Positions 1 through 8,370 of a stretch of 64,000 bases of DNA are shown piece by piece. The stretch spans positions 1 to 64,000 of the forward strand of contig NZ_SAVA01000001.1 of assembly GCF_004022465.1 (NCBI RefSeq), written 5' to 3'. Under the pieces are notes generated by a model. It was not told where the DNA came from. It saw only the letters and a list, made by a program, of their open reading frames with translations, and ran no database searches. Each line of letters begins with the position of its first letter. Positions within the stretch are counted from its first letter, which is position 1. The stretch is from Rhodobacter huangdaonensis. Its GTDB lineage: Bacteria; Pseudomonadota; Alphaproteobacteria; Rhodobacterales; Rhodobacteraceae. The position numbers and the translations under genes were made by a program.

Positions 1-182
1 ACCACCACGATCTCCGACGCCACGCCCTTTTCCTTCAGGCGGATCGCCTCTTCGACCGCGATCTCGTCGAACGGGTTCATCGACATCTTCACGTTCGCCA
101 GATCGACCCCCGTGCCGTCGGGCCGCACCCGCACCTTGACGTTGTAATCAATCACCCGCTTCACCGGGACGAGAACCTTCAT
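1..182 (-). CDS. etfB: Electron transfer flavoprotein subunit beta (N-terminal part, cut by window edge)
   Basis: Only the first 60 codons are in the window. The start is the ATG at 182-180 and translation begins MKVLVPVKRVIDYNVKVRV, with the EtfB signature NPFDEIAVEEA about 40 residues in. EtfB with EtfA forms the FAD/AMP heterodimer that takes electrons from acyl-CoA dehydrogenases and passes them to ETF-quinone oxidoreductase. It lies 11 bp downstream of the broken thiolase, last visible gene of the cyclohexanecarboxylate operon. That placement fits a dedicated electron acceptor for the two acyl-CoA dehydrogenases here. The visible part shows no lesion. etfA is expected just outside the window (inference). 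Confidence 0.9.
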   Translation of the reverse strand, partial: MKVLVPVKRVIDYNVKVRVRPDGTGVDLANVKMSMNPFDEIAVEEAIRLKEKGVASEIVV

Positions 183-193
183 GTCTCTCTCCT

Positions 194-1404
194 TCAGACA
201 CGTTCCACAAGCAGCGCGGCGCCCTGACCGACGCCGACGCACATCGTCGCCAGACCATAGCGCCCGCCGCGGCGTGCCAGTTCGAGCGCCACCGACCCTG
301 CGAGGCGCGTCCCCGACATGCCGAGCGGATGGCCAAGCGCGATCGCGCCGCCGTTCGGGTTCACCCGCGCATCGCCATCGGCAAGACCGAGGCCGCGGGT
401 GACGGCAAGCGCCTGCGCGGCGAAGGCCTCGTTCAGCTCGATCACATCGAGCGCCTCGAGGCCGATCCGGGCGTTGGCCAGAAGCTTGCGCACGGCAGGC
501 ACCGGGCCATAGCCCATCACCCGCGGCGCGACACCGGCCGAAGCCGCGCCGACCACCCGCGCGCGCGGTCGCAGCCCGTGCCGGCGCGCCGCCGCGGCCG
601 AGGCGACGATCAGCGCCGCGGCGCCATCGTTCACGCCGGAGGCATTGCCCGCGGTGACCGAGCCGTCGGGCCGGGTGATCGGCCGGAGGCGCGCGAGATC
701 CTCGAGCGTGGTGGCGCGGGGGTGTTCGTCCTGCACCACCTCGACCGTCTTGCCGCGGCCGAGCGGCACGGTGACCGGCACGATCTCGGCGGCAAAGCGG
801 CCGTTTGCCTGCGCCGCCGCGGCGAGGGTCTGCGAGCGCAGTGCGAAAGCGTCCTGATCGGCGCGCGAGAGGCCGTGCTCGTCGGCGAGGGTCTGCGCGG
901 TTTCCGGCATCGAATCGGTGCCGTAAGCCGCCTGCATCTTCGGATTGACGAAGCGCCAGCCGATCGTGGTGTCATGCAGCTCCGTCGCCCGCCCCTAGGG
1001 GCTCGCGGATTTCGACATCACGAAAGGGGCGCGGGTCATGCTTTCGACGCCCGCGGCGATGGCCAGTTCCATGTCGCCCGCCTGCACCGCACGCGCCGCG
1101 GCCGCCACTGCCTCGAGCCCCGAGCCGCAGAGCCGCAGAGCCGGTTCACGGTGACGCCCGGCACCGTCTCGGGCAGGCCGGCGAGCAGAAGCGCCATGCG
1201 CGCCACGTTGCGGTTGTCCTCGCCGGCCTGATTGGCGCAGCCCATCCAGACCTCCTCGATCACGGCCGGATCGAGGCCGGGGGTGCGGGCAAGCAGCGCG
1301 GCCAGCGGAATCGCGGCAAGATCGTCGGTGCGCAGATTGGCGAGCACCCCGCCATAGCGGCCAACCGGCGTGCGGATATAGTCGCAGATGAAGGCGTCGG
1401 TCAT
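194..1404 (-). pseudogene. Acetyl-CoA acyltransferase (PcaF/FadA-type thiolase), disrupted by an 8-bp duplication and an amber codon
   Basis: The N-terminal frame starts at the ATG at 1404 (RBS GAGGA) and reads MTDAFICDYIRTPVGRYGG up to the active-site motif NRLCGS. There an 8-bp tandem duplication (1123-1138) shifts the frame. The remainder continues in another frame (AAARAVQAGDMELAIAAGVESM), is stopped by TAG at 997-995, then carries on in the same frame to NPNGGAIALGHPLGMSG and CVGVGQG, both thiolase active-site regions. The whole length matches a 400-residue thiolase and closely resembles the intact pcaF at 20371. It would cleave 3-oxoacyl-CoA (here probably 3-oxopimeloyl-CoA). As it stands it cannot give an active enzyme without frameshifting and readthrough. 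Confidence 0.9.
1123..1138. repeat. 8-bp perfect tandem duplication inside the thiolase
   Basis: The unit AGCCGCAG occurs twice head to tail on the plus strand. Removing one copy restores NRLCGSGLEAV, the normal thiolase active-site sequence, so the duplication is the direct cause of the frameshift. Confidence 0.9.
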
Positions 1405-3463
1405 GGTGTCCTCGCAAGGTCGGCGCAAGGCTGCGCCCGGTCTCCGTCGCGCGGCGCAGGAGGTCTGGCAGCGCCCAGGAGAGCGGGTCCCCGGCGGCGA
1501 AGGCCTCGATCCGGGCGCGGATCTCGGGCAGGCCCAGCCGTTCGGCATAGTGCATCGGACCGCCGCGCCAGCGCGGGAAGCCGTAGCCATGCACCAGCAC
1601 CAGATCGATGTCGGCGGGGGTTTCGGCGATGCCCTCCTCGAGGAGACGCGCCCCCTCTTCGATCATCGCCGCCGTGGCGCGCGCGACGATCTCGGCCTCG
1701 CCGAAGGCGCGGCGGGGGAGCCCGGCACGCGCGCTTTCGGCCACCACCATCTGCTCGATCGCGGCCGAGGGCACGGGCTTGGCCCCCTCGTAATCATACC
1801 AGCCGGCGCACGTCTTGCGGCCAAGCCGGCCCGTCTCCCCGACGATGCGGTCGGCGATGGCGATGTAGCGGATGCCGGGTTTCGTCTTCCAGCCCATGCG
1901 CTTGCGGTTCGCATGGGCGATGTCGAGGCCCGACAGATCCTGCACCTCATAGGGCCCCATCGCCATGCCGAAACCGCGCATCGCGGCATCGACCTGCGCG
2001 GGCAGCGCGCCCTCGATCAGCATCACGTCGCAGATCTGGCGATAGCGGGTGAGGATGCGGTTGCCGATGAAGCCGTCACAGACGCCCGCCGGCACCGCGA
2101 TCTTCCCCAGCCGCGCCGTCAGCCGCAGCACGGTCGCCAGCGTCTCGGGTGTGGTCGCGGCGGCGCGGATCACCTCGACCAGCTTCATCACATGGGCGGG
2201 CGAGAAGAAATGCAGCCCGAGGAAGCGGCCGGGGTTGCGCAGCCCCGCGGCGATGAGATCGGGGTTCAGATGGGAGGTGTTCGTCGCAAGGATCGCGGTT
2301 TCCGGCAGCGCGGCATCAAGCGCGGCAAAGACCTGTTTCTTCACCGCGAGATCCTCGAACACCGCCTCGATCGCGATCTGGGCGGGGGGCAGATCGGCAT
2401 AGCCCACATGATAGGCGTGGCGCGCGGCCTGGGCAGCCGCGGCCGCCTCGGCGGAGGATTTGCCGCGCGCCACGGCCTCGGCGTAGAGCGTGGCGACATT
2501 GGCCCGTGCCCGCTCCGCCCCGGCCGCATCGGTCTCGACCAGCGCGACCGAGATGCCGACGCCGCCGAGCGCATAGGCGATCGCCGCGCCCATCGTGCGG
2601 CCGCCGACGACAACGGCGGTCTCGATCGCCGCGCCGCCTGCGCGGCCACGTGCCAGCGCCGCGCGCTCGGCAAAGAAGATGTGACGCAGCGCCGCGGCCT
2701 GATCCGAGGTCTTCAGGCTGAGGAAGGTCTCGCGCTCGCACGCCAACCCCTCGGCGAGCGAACGCGTGGCCGAGGCCGCCACAAGGTCGATCGCGAGGCC
2801 GGGCGCCACCTGCCCTTTCGCGCGTTTCGCCGCCTGCGCCCGCGCGGCCGCGACCGCCGCCGGATCGGCCGCAGGCGCGGGCCGCGCGTCGGGCAAGGGG
2901 CGCGCGGGCAGCGCGAGGGTTTCGGCCACTGCTACCGGATCTTCGGCCAGTGCATCGACAAGGCCAAGGCGCGCCGCCTCGGCGGCACCGATCACCCTGC
3001 CCTCGGAAATCAGCGCGAGCGCCGGGGCAAGGCCCACAAGCCGCGGCAGGCGCTGCGTGCCGCCCGCGCCCGGCACCACGCCGAGCGTCACCTCTGGCAG
3101 GCCGAGCGTCGCCCCGGGCGCGGCCACGTGCGCGGCACAGGCCAGCGCCAGTTCCAGCCCGCCGCCCAGCGCCGCGCCGTTGATCGCGGCGATCACCGGC
3201 ACCGGGAAGGCGGCGATCCGCGCCAGCAGATCGGGCAGATGCGGCGCAACGGGGGCGGCATCGAACTCCGTCGCATCGGCACCGGCGACGAAGGTGCGCC
3301 CGGCGCCCGTGAGCACCACGCGGGAAACGCCCGCCGCAAGCGCCGCATCGAGCGCCGCACTCAGCCCGGCGCGCACCGGCTGCGCGGTGACATTGACGGG
3401 CGGGTTGTCGATGGTGATGCGCGCAATGCCGCGCTGCGCGGTGAAGCGCACCGGATCGGTCAT
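1401..3463 (-). CDS. Bifunctional enoyl-CoA hydratase / 3-hydroxyacyl-CoA dehydrogenase (FadB/FadJ-type), 3' frame disturbed
   Basis: The start is the ATG at 3463 (RBS GAGAGG). Residues 1-190 are a crotonase domain (ALGGGLELALA, GVVPGAGGTQRLPR). Residues from about 280 are an NAD-binding 3-hydroxyacyl-CoA dehydrogenase domain (NTSHLN, HFFSPAHVMKLVEV, GFIGNRI), followed by its C-terminal domain. It hydrates 2-enoyl-CoA and oxidises the 3-hydroxyacyl-CoA in pimeloyl-CoA beta-oxidation. Two oddities: the dinucleotide-binding loop reads GGRTMG, with Arg289 at the second glycine of GxGxxG; and the frame does not stop before the thiolase ATG but runs on to 995. An imperfect repeat (CCTTGCG, twice) lies just before the expected stop, and deleting 11 bp there would place a TGA overlapping the thiolase start. 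Confidence 0.82.
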
Positions 3464-3509
3464 GGGAACCTCTCGGACAGTCTGGAAACTGGGGGGCAAG
3501 GCCCCCCGC

Positions 3510-4980
3510 TCAGGTCATCGCCGCGCGGCTTGCCTCGTATTCGGCCTTCAGCGCGTTGCGCAGCGCGAATTTCCGGATCTTGCCCGAGGCGGTCGCCGGC
3601 AGCGTCTCGCGCAGTTCCAGCCGCTCGGGGAAATATTGCTTCGCCAGATGCTGCCCCTCGAGGAAGGCGATCATGCCGGCGAAATCGAGGTTTTGCCCAG
3701 GTTTCGGCACGATGAAGGCGCAGGCGCGCTCGCCCAGACGCTCGTCGGGATAGGCGACGATGGCGACCTGATGCACGGCCGGGTGCTTGTAGAGCAGCGC
3801 CTCGACCTCGACGACGGGGATGTTCTCGGCGCCGCGGAGGATGACGTCCTTCGAGCGGCCGCAGATCCGGATATAGCCCGCCGCATCCATCCGCGCGATG
3901 TCGCCGGTGTCGAACCAGCCCTGCGCGTCGGTAGAATTCCATTGCGGGCGCTGCAGATAGCCCACGAAGTTCGAGCAGCCGCGGACGTAAAGCTCGCCCT
4001 CGTGGCCCGGCGGCACCGGCACACCATCGGCGCCGCGGATCTGCAGTTCCATCCCCGGCAGCACGAAGCCGTCGGTATGCACCGAGCGCGCGTCGGGGTC
4101 GGTGGGGGCCACCACCGTTACCGCGCCGTTCTCGGTCATCCCCCAGGCGGAAATCACCTTGGCGCCAAGGATCGCATGCGCGCGCTCGACCAGCGGCCCG
4201 GGGATCGCGGTGCCGGCGCACAGGAAGATGCGCAGGCTCGACATGTCGGCGCCGCCCGCCTCGACCGCGGTCGCAAGGTCCATCAGGAACGGCGTCGAGG
4301 CCATGGTGAAGGTCACCCCTTCGGACGCGATCAGCCGCGCGCCGAGATCCTTGCCCCAGCTGTCCATCAGCACCATCCGCGCACCGAGCATCACCGGCGC
4401 CAGGAAGCCATACATGAAGCCCGTCTGGTGCGCCATCGGCGAGGCCATCAGGATCCGGTCCTGCGCCCCGAGCCCCAGCCGCGCCGCATAGGCGACAAGG
4501 TTCGAATACATCGTGTTTGCCGTGTGCATCACCCCCTTCGGCTCGCCCGTCGTGCCCGAGGTGTAGATCAGCTGGCACACGTCATTCGCATCGCCGCGCA
4601 GCGCGGCCGAGCGGGCGCGCAGCGCGTCATCGACCACAAGCGCCGGGTCGAGCAGAGCCGCCTCGAAACTGTTCGCGCCCTCGCCCCCCGCGACGATCAG
4701 GTGCTCGAGCCCGGGCAGGTCGGGGCGCATGCCCTCGGCCATCGCCTCGTGATCGAAATGGCGGAAGGTCTTCGGCACGACGAAAGCCTTCGCCTCGCCA
4801 TGGCGCAGCATGAACAGCAGCTCGTGTTCGCGGAAGATCGGCATCACCGGGTTGAACACGATGCCGAGCTTGCGGCAGGCGATGTAGAGGACGATGAACT
4901 CCCACGAGTTCGACAGCTGGCAGGCCAGCACGTCGTTCTTGCCCAGCCCCGGCCGGTCGAGCCCCGCCGCCGCGCAGCCG
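3510..4980 (-). pseudogene. aliA: Cyclohexanecarboxylate-CoA ligase (AliA-like), 5' end deleted
   Basis: This is an ATP-dependent acyl-CoA ligase of the AMP-binding family. P-loop motif YTSGTTGEPKGV, WFDTGDIARMD and the C-terminal catalytic lysine region TASGKIRKFAL are all present. About 490 residues remain of an expected 540-550. The protein becomes recognisable only at GLDRPGLGKNDVLAC, so roughly the first 50-60 residues are absent. In their place the sequence runs directly into the 3' part of the acyl-CoA dehydrogenase in a different frame. The nearest possible start (5015) would encode dehydrogenase DNA in the wrong frame. Placement between badI/aliB and the beta-oxidation gene supports activation of cyclohexanecarboxylate; substrate is inferred from context. 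Confidence 0.8.
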
Positions 4981-6036
4981 CTGCTCGAAGGGCAGCGCGG
5001 CGGAACAGGCGGCATGGCCGTGGATCAGAAGACAGGCATGGATCGCCTCATAGGCCAGCAGCGGCGGTCCCCATTTCGCCATCGCCGCCTCGGCCACATG
5101 CAGCCGGCCGGTGTCCTTGAGCCAGAGCGCATTGAGGCACATCAGCCGCGCCGCCTCGACCTTGGTGTCGAAATCGGCGAGCTGGTGGATGATGCCCTGG
5201 AACGCGGCAAGCGGCTTGCCGAAGGCGTGGCGCTCGCCGATATAGGCCCAGGCCTCGTCCAGCGATTGCCGCGCCGTGCCGAGGCATTGCAACCCGATGA
5301 GCGAGCGCGAGAAATCGAAGCCCTGCATCACCTGGACAAAGCCCTTGCCCTCCTCGCCCAGCAGGTTCGCCACCGGCACCCGGACATTGTCGAAGAAGAT
5401 CGAGCCGCGGCCGATCGCGTGCTGGCCGAGATCGGAGAACCGCGTGGTCGAGATCCCGGGCGTGTCCATCGGCACGAAGATCGCCGAGATGCCGCGGGCG
5501 CGGTCCTCGGGCCGGCCGGTGCGGGCAAAGACCACCGCGCCCTTGGCCTGATCGGCCGCCGAGATCGAGGTCTTCTCGCCGTTCAGCACGTAATGCGCGC
5601 CCACCCGCTCCATCTTCAGCCCGAGGTTTGCCGCATCCGAGCCGCCGCGCGGCTCGGTCAGCGCGATCGCCAGCATCAGCTCACCCGCGGTCAGCTTCGG
5701 CAGCCAGTCACGCCTGATCTCGTCATTGCCGAAACGCGCGAGGATCTGCCCGTTCAGCGAGGCGAGGATGTTGATGTAGCCCATGTTGAAATCGGCACGG
5801 GCGATTTCCTCGATGATCACGCCCGAATAGATCGAGCCGGCGCCGAGCCCACCCAACTCCTCGGGCAGTTCCGGCGCGATCAGGCCAAGGCCGCCCATCT
5901 CGCGCAGGATGTCGGGGCCGAAGGCGCCGGCGGTCTCGCGCGCCTTGTAGCCGGGGGCGAGTTTCTCGCTGGCGAACTTGCGCGCCATCTGGCGCAGCGC
6001 GCTCAGTTCCTCGGTGTCGAAGATCGTGGGGTTCAT
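4981..6036 (-). pseudogene. aliB: Cyclohexanecarboxyl-CoA dehydrogenase (AliB-like acyl-CoA dehydrogenase), 3' end deleted
   Basis: The start is the ATG at 6036 with a strong RBS (GAGGAGG). The protein shows the acyl-CoA dehydrogenase fold: ALTEPRGGSDAANL (FAD/substrate binding), GIIHQLADFDTKVEAARL and a C-terminal AIHACLLIHGHA. Homology stops at LPFEQRL near 4985, about 350 residues in. The last 30-40 residues are missing and the reading frame continues out of frame into the ligase until 4627. A single deletion with a short shared GCGGCTG-like sequence at the junction explains both truncations. It would introduce the 1,2 double bond into cyclohexanecarboxyl-CoA and reduce ETF. Naming as AliB rests on neighbours badI and badH. 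Confidence 0.8.
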
Positions 6037-6124
6037 CGCTTTCCTCCTCAAGCATGGGACGGGTCCGGCCCCCTCAGACCGGACCCGCCAGCCCGCGCCC
6101 TCCCCAGGGGGGCGCGGCGCGTCG

Positions 6125-6915
6125 TCACTTGCCGAACTTGCGGAAGTCGGGCTTGCGCTTCTCGCGGAAGGCGACGCCGCCTTCCTTGCTCTCGTCGGTA
6201 TCGTAATAGAGGCTGAGCGCGCGCATCCCCAAGGCCGAGATCCCGCGGATGTTCTCGCTGTCGGCGTTGAAGCTGACCTTGGCGAGCGCCAGCGCGGTCG
6301 GCGAGCGGTCCATCAGTTCGGCGACCCAGCGGTCGACCTCGGCGTCGAGCTCCTCATGCGGCACCACGGCATTTGCAAGGCCCCAGGCCAGCGCCTCGGC
6401 GGCAGAGTAGCGTTTGTTCAGATACCAGATCTCGCGCGCCCCCTTCTCGCCCACGACCCGGGCCAGATAGGCGGTGCCGAAGCCCGGATCGACCGAGCCG
6501 ACCCTGGGCCCGACCTGACCGAACTGCGCCTTTTCCGACGCGATCGTCAGGTCGCAGATCGTGGCGAGCACGTTGCCGCCGCCGATGGCAAAGCCGTTCA
6601 CCCGCGCGATCACCGGCTTCGGCACATCGCGAATGAGGCTTTGCAGCTCGTCGATCGGCAGGCCGATCACGCCGCGCCCGTCATACTGCCCGTCATGCGC
6701 CGACTGGTCGCCGCCGGTGCGAAACGCCTTGTCGCCCGCGCCGGTCAGCACGATCACGCCCACCTTGCGATCCCAGCCCGCGGTCTGGAAAGCGTGGATC
6801 AGCTCGTCGACGATCTGGCCGCGGAAGGCGTTGTACTTGTCGGGGCGGTTGATGGTGATCCAGGCAGCACCGCCGCGGATTTCATAATTTCATAGAGGAT
6901 ATCTTCGTAGGTCAT
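6125..6915 (-). pseudogene. badI: 2-ketocyclohexanecarboxyl-CoA hydrolase (BadI), frameshifted by an 8-bp tandem duplication
   Basis: The protein is recognisable as BadI, the crotonase-family ring-opening hydrolase that converts 2-ketocyclohexanecarboxyl-CoA to pimeloyl-CoA. Diagnostic stretches are GGDQSAHDG, DGRGVIGLP, AIGGGNVLATICDLTI and GQVGPRVGSVDPG. The natural start is the ATG at 6915 (RBS GAGGA, 9 bp after badH), reading MTYEDILYEI. There ATTTCATA is duplicated (6879-6894) and the frame shifts by +2; removing one copy restores an uninterrupted 258-260-residue BadI. The longest open frame now starts only at 6763 (MGVIVLTGAGDKAF, 212 residues) and lacks the first 50 residues of the fold. 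Activity of such a fragment is unlikely. Confidence 0.92.
6879..6894. repeat. 8-bp perfect tandem duplication in the badI 5' end
   Basis: ATTTCATA occurs twice in direct succession. One copy is predicted to be ancestral because its removal restores LYEIRGGAAWITINRP, the usual N-terminus of the family. Confidence 0.9.
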
Positions 6916-6924
6916 CGGTCGTCC

Positions 6925-7625
6925 TCAGCCGTGCATGGTCAGGCCGCCAGACACCGAGATGGTCTGGCCAGTGATGAAGGCAGCGTCGTCGCTCGCCAGG
7001 AACAGGATCGCGCCGGGCAGATCCTCGGGCTTGCCAAGCCGCCCCATCGGCACCGCCTTGGCAAAGGCCACGCGCAGCTTTTCCTTGTCGCCCGCGGCTT
7101 CCATGAAATTCTCGAGCATCGCGGTCTCGGTCACGCCGGGGCAGACGGTGTTGAAGGTGATGCCGTGGCGCGAATGCTCGCGCGCCAGCGTCTTCATCAG
7201 CGCGATGACGCCGGCCTTGCAGGCGGAATAGACGCTCTCGCCCGAGGAGCCGCCGCGGCCGGCGTCGGACCCGATCGAGACGACCCTGCCGCCCGCCTTG
7301 CGCTCGACCAGTAGTCGGGTTCCGATTTCAGGAAGGGCACGAACAGGTCCCAACCCGCGTTGTTCACCAGCACGTCGATCGGGCCGAACTCGGCCTCGAC
7401 GCGCGCGACGGCGGCGCAGGTGGCGGCGTAATCGGTCAGGTCGACGACCATCGCCGTGGCCTCGCCGCCCTGCGCCTCGACCGCCGCGGCCGCGGCCGCG
7501 GCCGCCGCGCTGATATCGGCGACGATGACCCGGCTGCCCTCCTCCGCGAAGCGCCGGCAGGTCGCCGAGCCGATCCCGCCGCCGCCGCCTGTTACGACAA
7601 TGGCTTTCCCTTTCAGACCACGCAA
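6925..7625 (-). pseudogene. badH: 2-hydroxycyclohexanecarboxyl-CoA dehydrogenase (BadH, SDR family), internal deletion
   Basis: This is a short-chain dehydrogenase with TGGGGGIG (NAD binding, residues 12-19), LVNNAGWDLF, YSACKAG (catalytic Tyr and Lys) and the C-terminal FITGQTISVSGGLTMHG typical of BadH. The start is a TTG at 7625 with an excellent RBS (AAGGAG, 6 bp). After KSEPDYW (about 7313) the next homologous segment is LVERKAGGRVVSIGSDA, in another frame. Around 22 residues that normally connect them are gone, with a TGG shared at the junction. It oxidises 2-hydroxycyclohexanecarboxyl-CoA to the 2-keto compound, the step before BadI. First gene of the leftward operon; the deletion and frameshift should inactivate it. 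Confidence 0.88.
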
Positions 7626-7755
7626 GATGTTCTCCTTCCCCTGTGCCAGGCCATGCGGACCCGATGGCGGAATCGGGTTCCCCCGTGATTTCCGCGCCGA
7701 ATCGCCTTTCCGAATGCCGGATGCCCCCCTGCGCCAAACATGCTCTGCACGGAAT

Positions 7756-7774
7756 TTTATGTCAATATATTTAC
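7756..7774. promoter_or_regulatory. Operator-like site 1, between badH and the MarR gene
   Basis: The sequence TTTATGTCAATATATTTAC is nearly the same as two sites at 9550 and 9672. The shared form is ATGNCAAT followed by ATATTTAC, an imperfect 18-bp palindrome of MarR-site size. It lies in the control region between divergently transcribed badH and badR-like genes. Confidence 0.6.
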
Positions 7775-7834
7775 CTTCATTGCCCGAGACGCCATCGCTT
7801 GACCGCGCCCCGGACTGCAGCCATTCTGGCGGGC

Positions 7835-8344
7835 ATGATGCAGAATGGCGAAAAACCCAAAGATCAGGCCCCGCGGCTGAGCAACCGGCTCTTCTTCCGG
7901 CTCTACCAATGCGCCAACATGTTGCACAAAACCGGGACGCGGGCGCTTGATGCGCATCACATCACCACGCAGCAATGGGCGGTGCTGGGCGCGTTGACCC
8001 GGCCCGCCTTCGAGCCCGGCGTGGCGGTGGGCGACCTCGCCGCTTTCCTGCTCGTCAGCCGGCAGAACCTGACCGGCGTGCTGACCCGGCTCGAGGCGAT
8101 GGATTACATCGAGCGCACCGTCGACGAGAACGACAACCGCTCGCGGCTGATCCGGCTGACGATGAAGGGCCGCAGCCTGTGGGACGAGGACATGCGGCCG
8201 GTGATCTCGGATTTCTATGATGATGCGCTGCGCGGGTTCTCGACTGAGGACCGCATCCACATGATCCATTACATCGACAAGATGCTGCGCAATTTCAAGG
8301 ACATAGACACCGAAATTCAGACAGGCAAGAAGGCCGCCGAGTAG
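7835..8344 (+). CDS. badR: MarR-family transcriptional regulator (BadR-like)
   Basis: This is a 169-residue protein from tandem ATGs at 7835; the first is used here. The winged-helix region VSRQNLTGVLTRLEAMDYIERTV plus the basic wing DENDNRSRLI is typical of MarR. It is divergent from badH-badI-aliB-aliA and convergent with an acyl-CoA dehydrogenase. This matches the arrangement of BadR, which controls cyclohexenecarboxylate genes in Rhodopseudomonas palustris. Three copies of one AT-rich near-palindrome lie in the two flanking control regions and are the obvious operator candidates. The gene is intact, in contrast to the operon it would control. Symbol given by context; ligand unknown. Confidence 0.75.
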   Translation: MMQNGEKPKDQAPRLSNRLFFRLYQCANMLHKTGTRALDAHHITTQQWAVLGALTRPAFEPGVAVGDLAAFLLVSRQNLTGVLTRLEAMDYIERTVDENDNRSRLIRLTMKGRSLWDEDMRPVISDFYDDALRGFSTEDRIHMIHYIDKMLRNFKDIDTEIQTGKKAAE

Positions 8345-8370
8345 CCGAGTAACCGGCGACCTTTGGCGCC

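Noticed and set aside
989..1004. The palindrome around CCCCTAGGGG as a phage or element attachment site
   Set aside because: There is no integrase, no second copy and no flanking repeat; it is more simply a point mutation in a coding region.
1388..3715. Very long open frame on the plus strand opposite the fadB/J-like gene
   Set aside because: High third-position GC in the real gene keeps the opposite strand open. The product has no recognisable domain and is rich in Arg, Gly and His; the minus-strand frame is clearly homologous.
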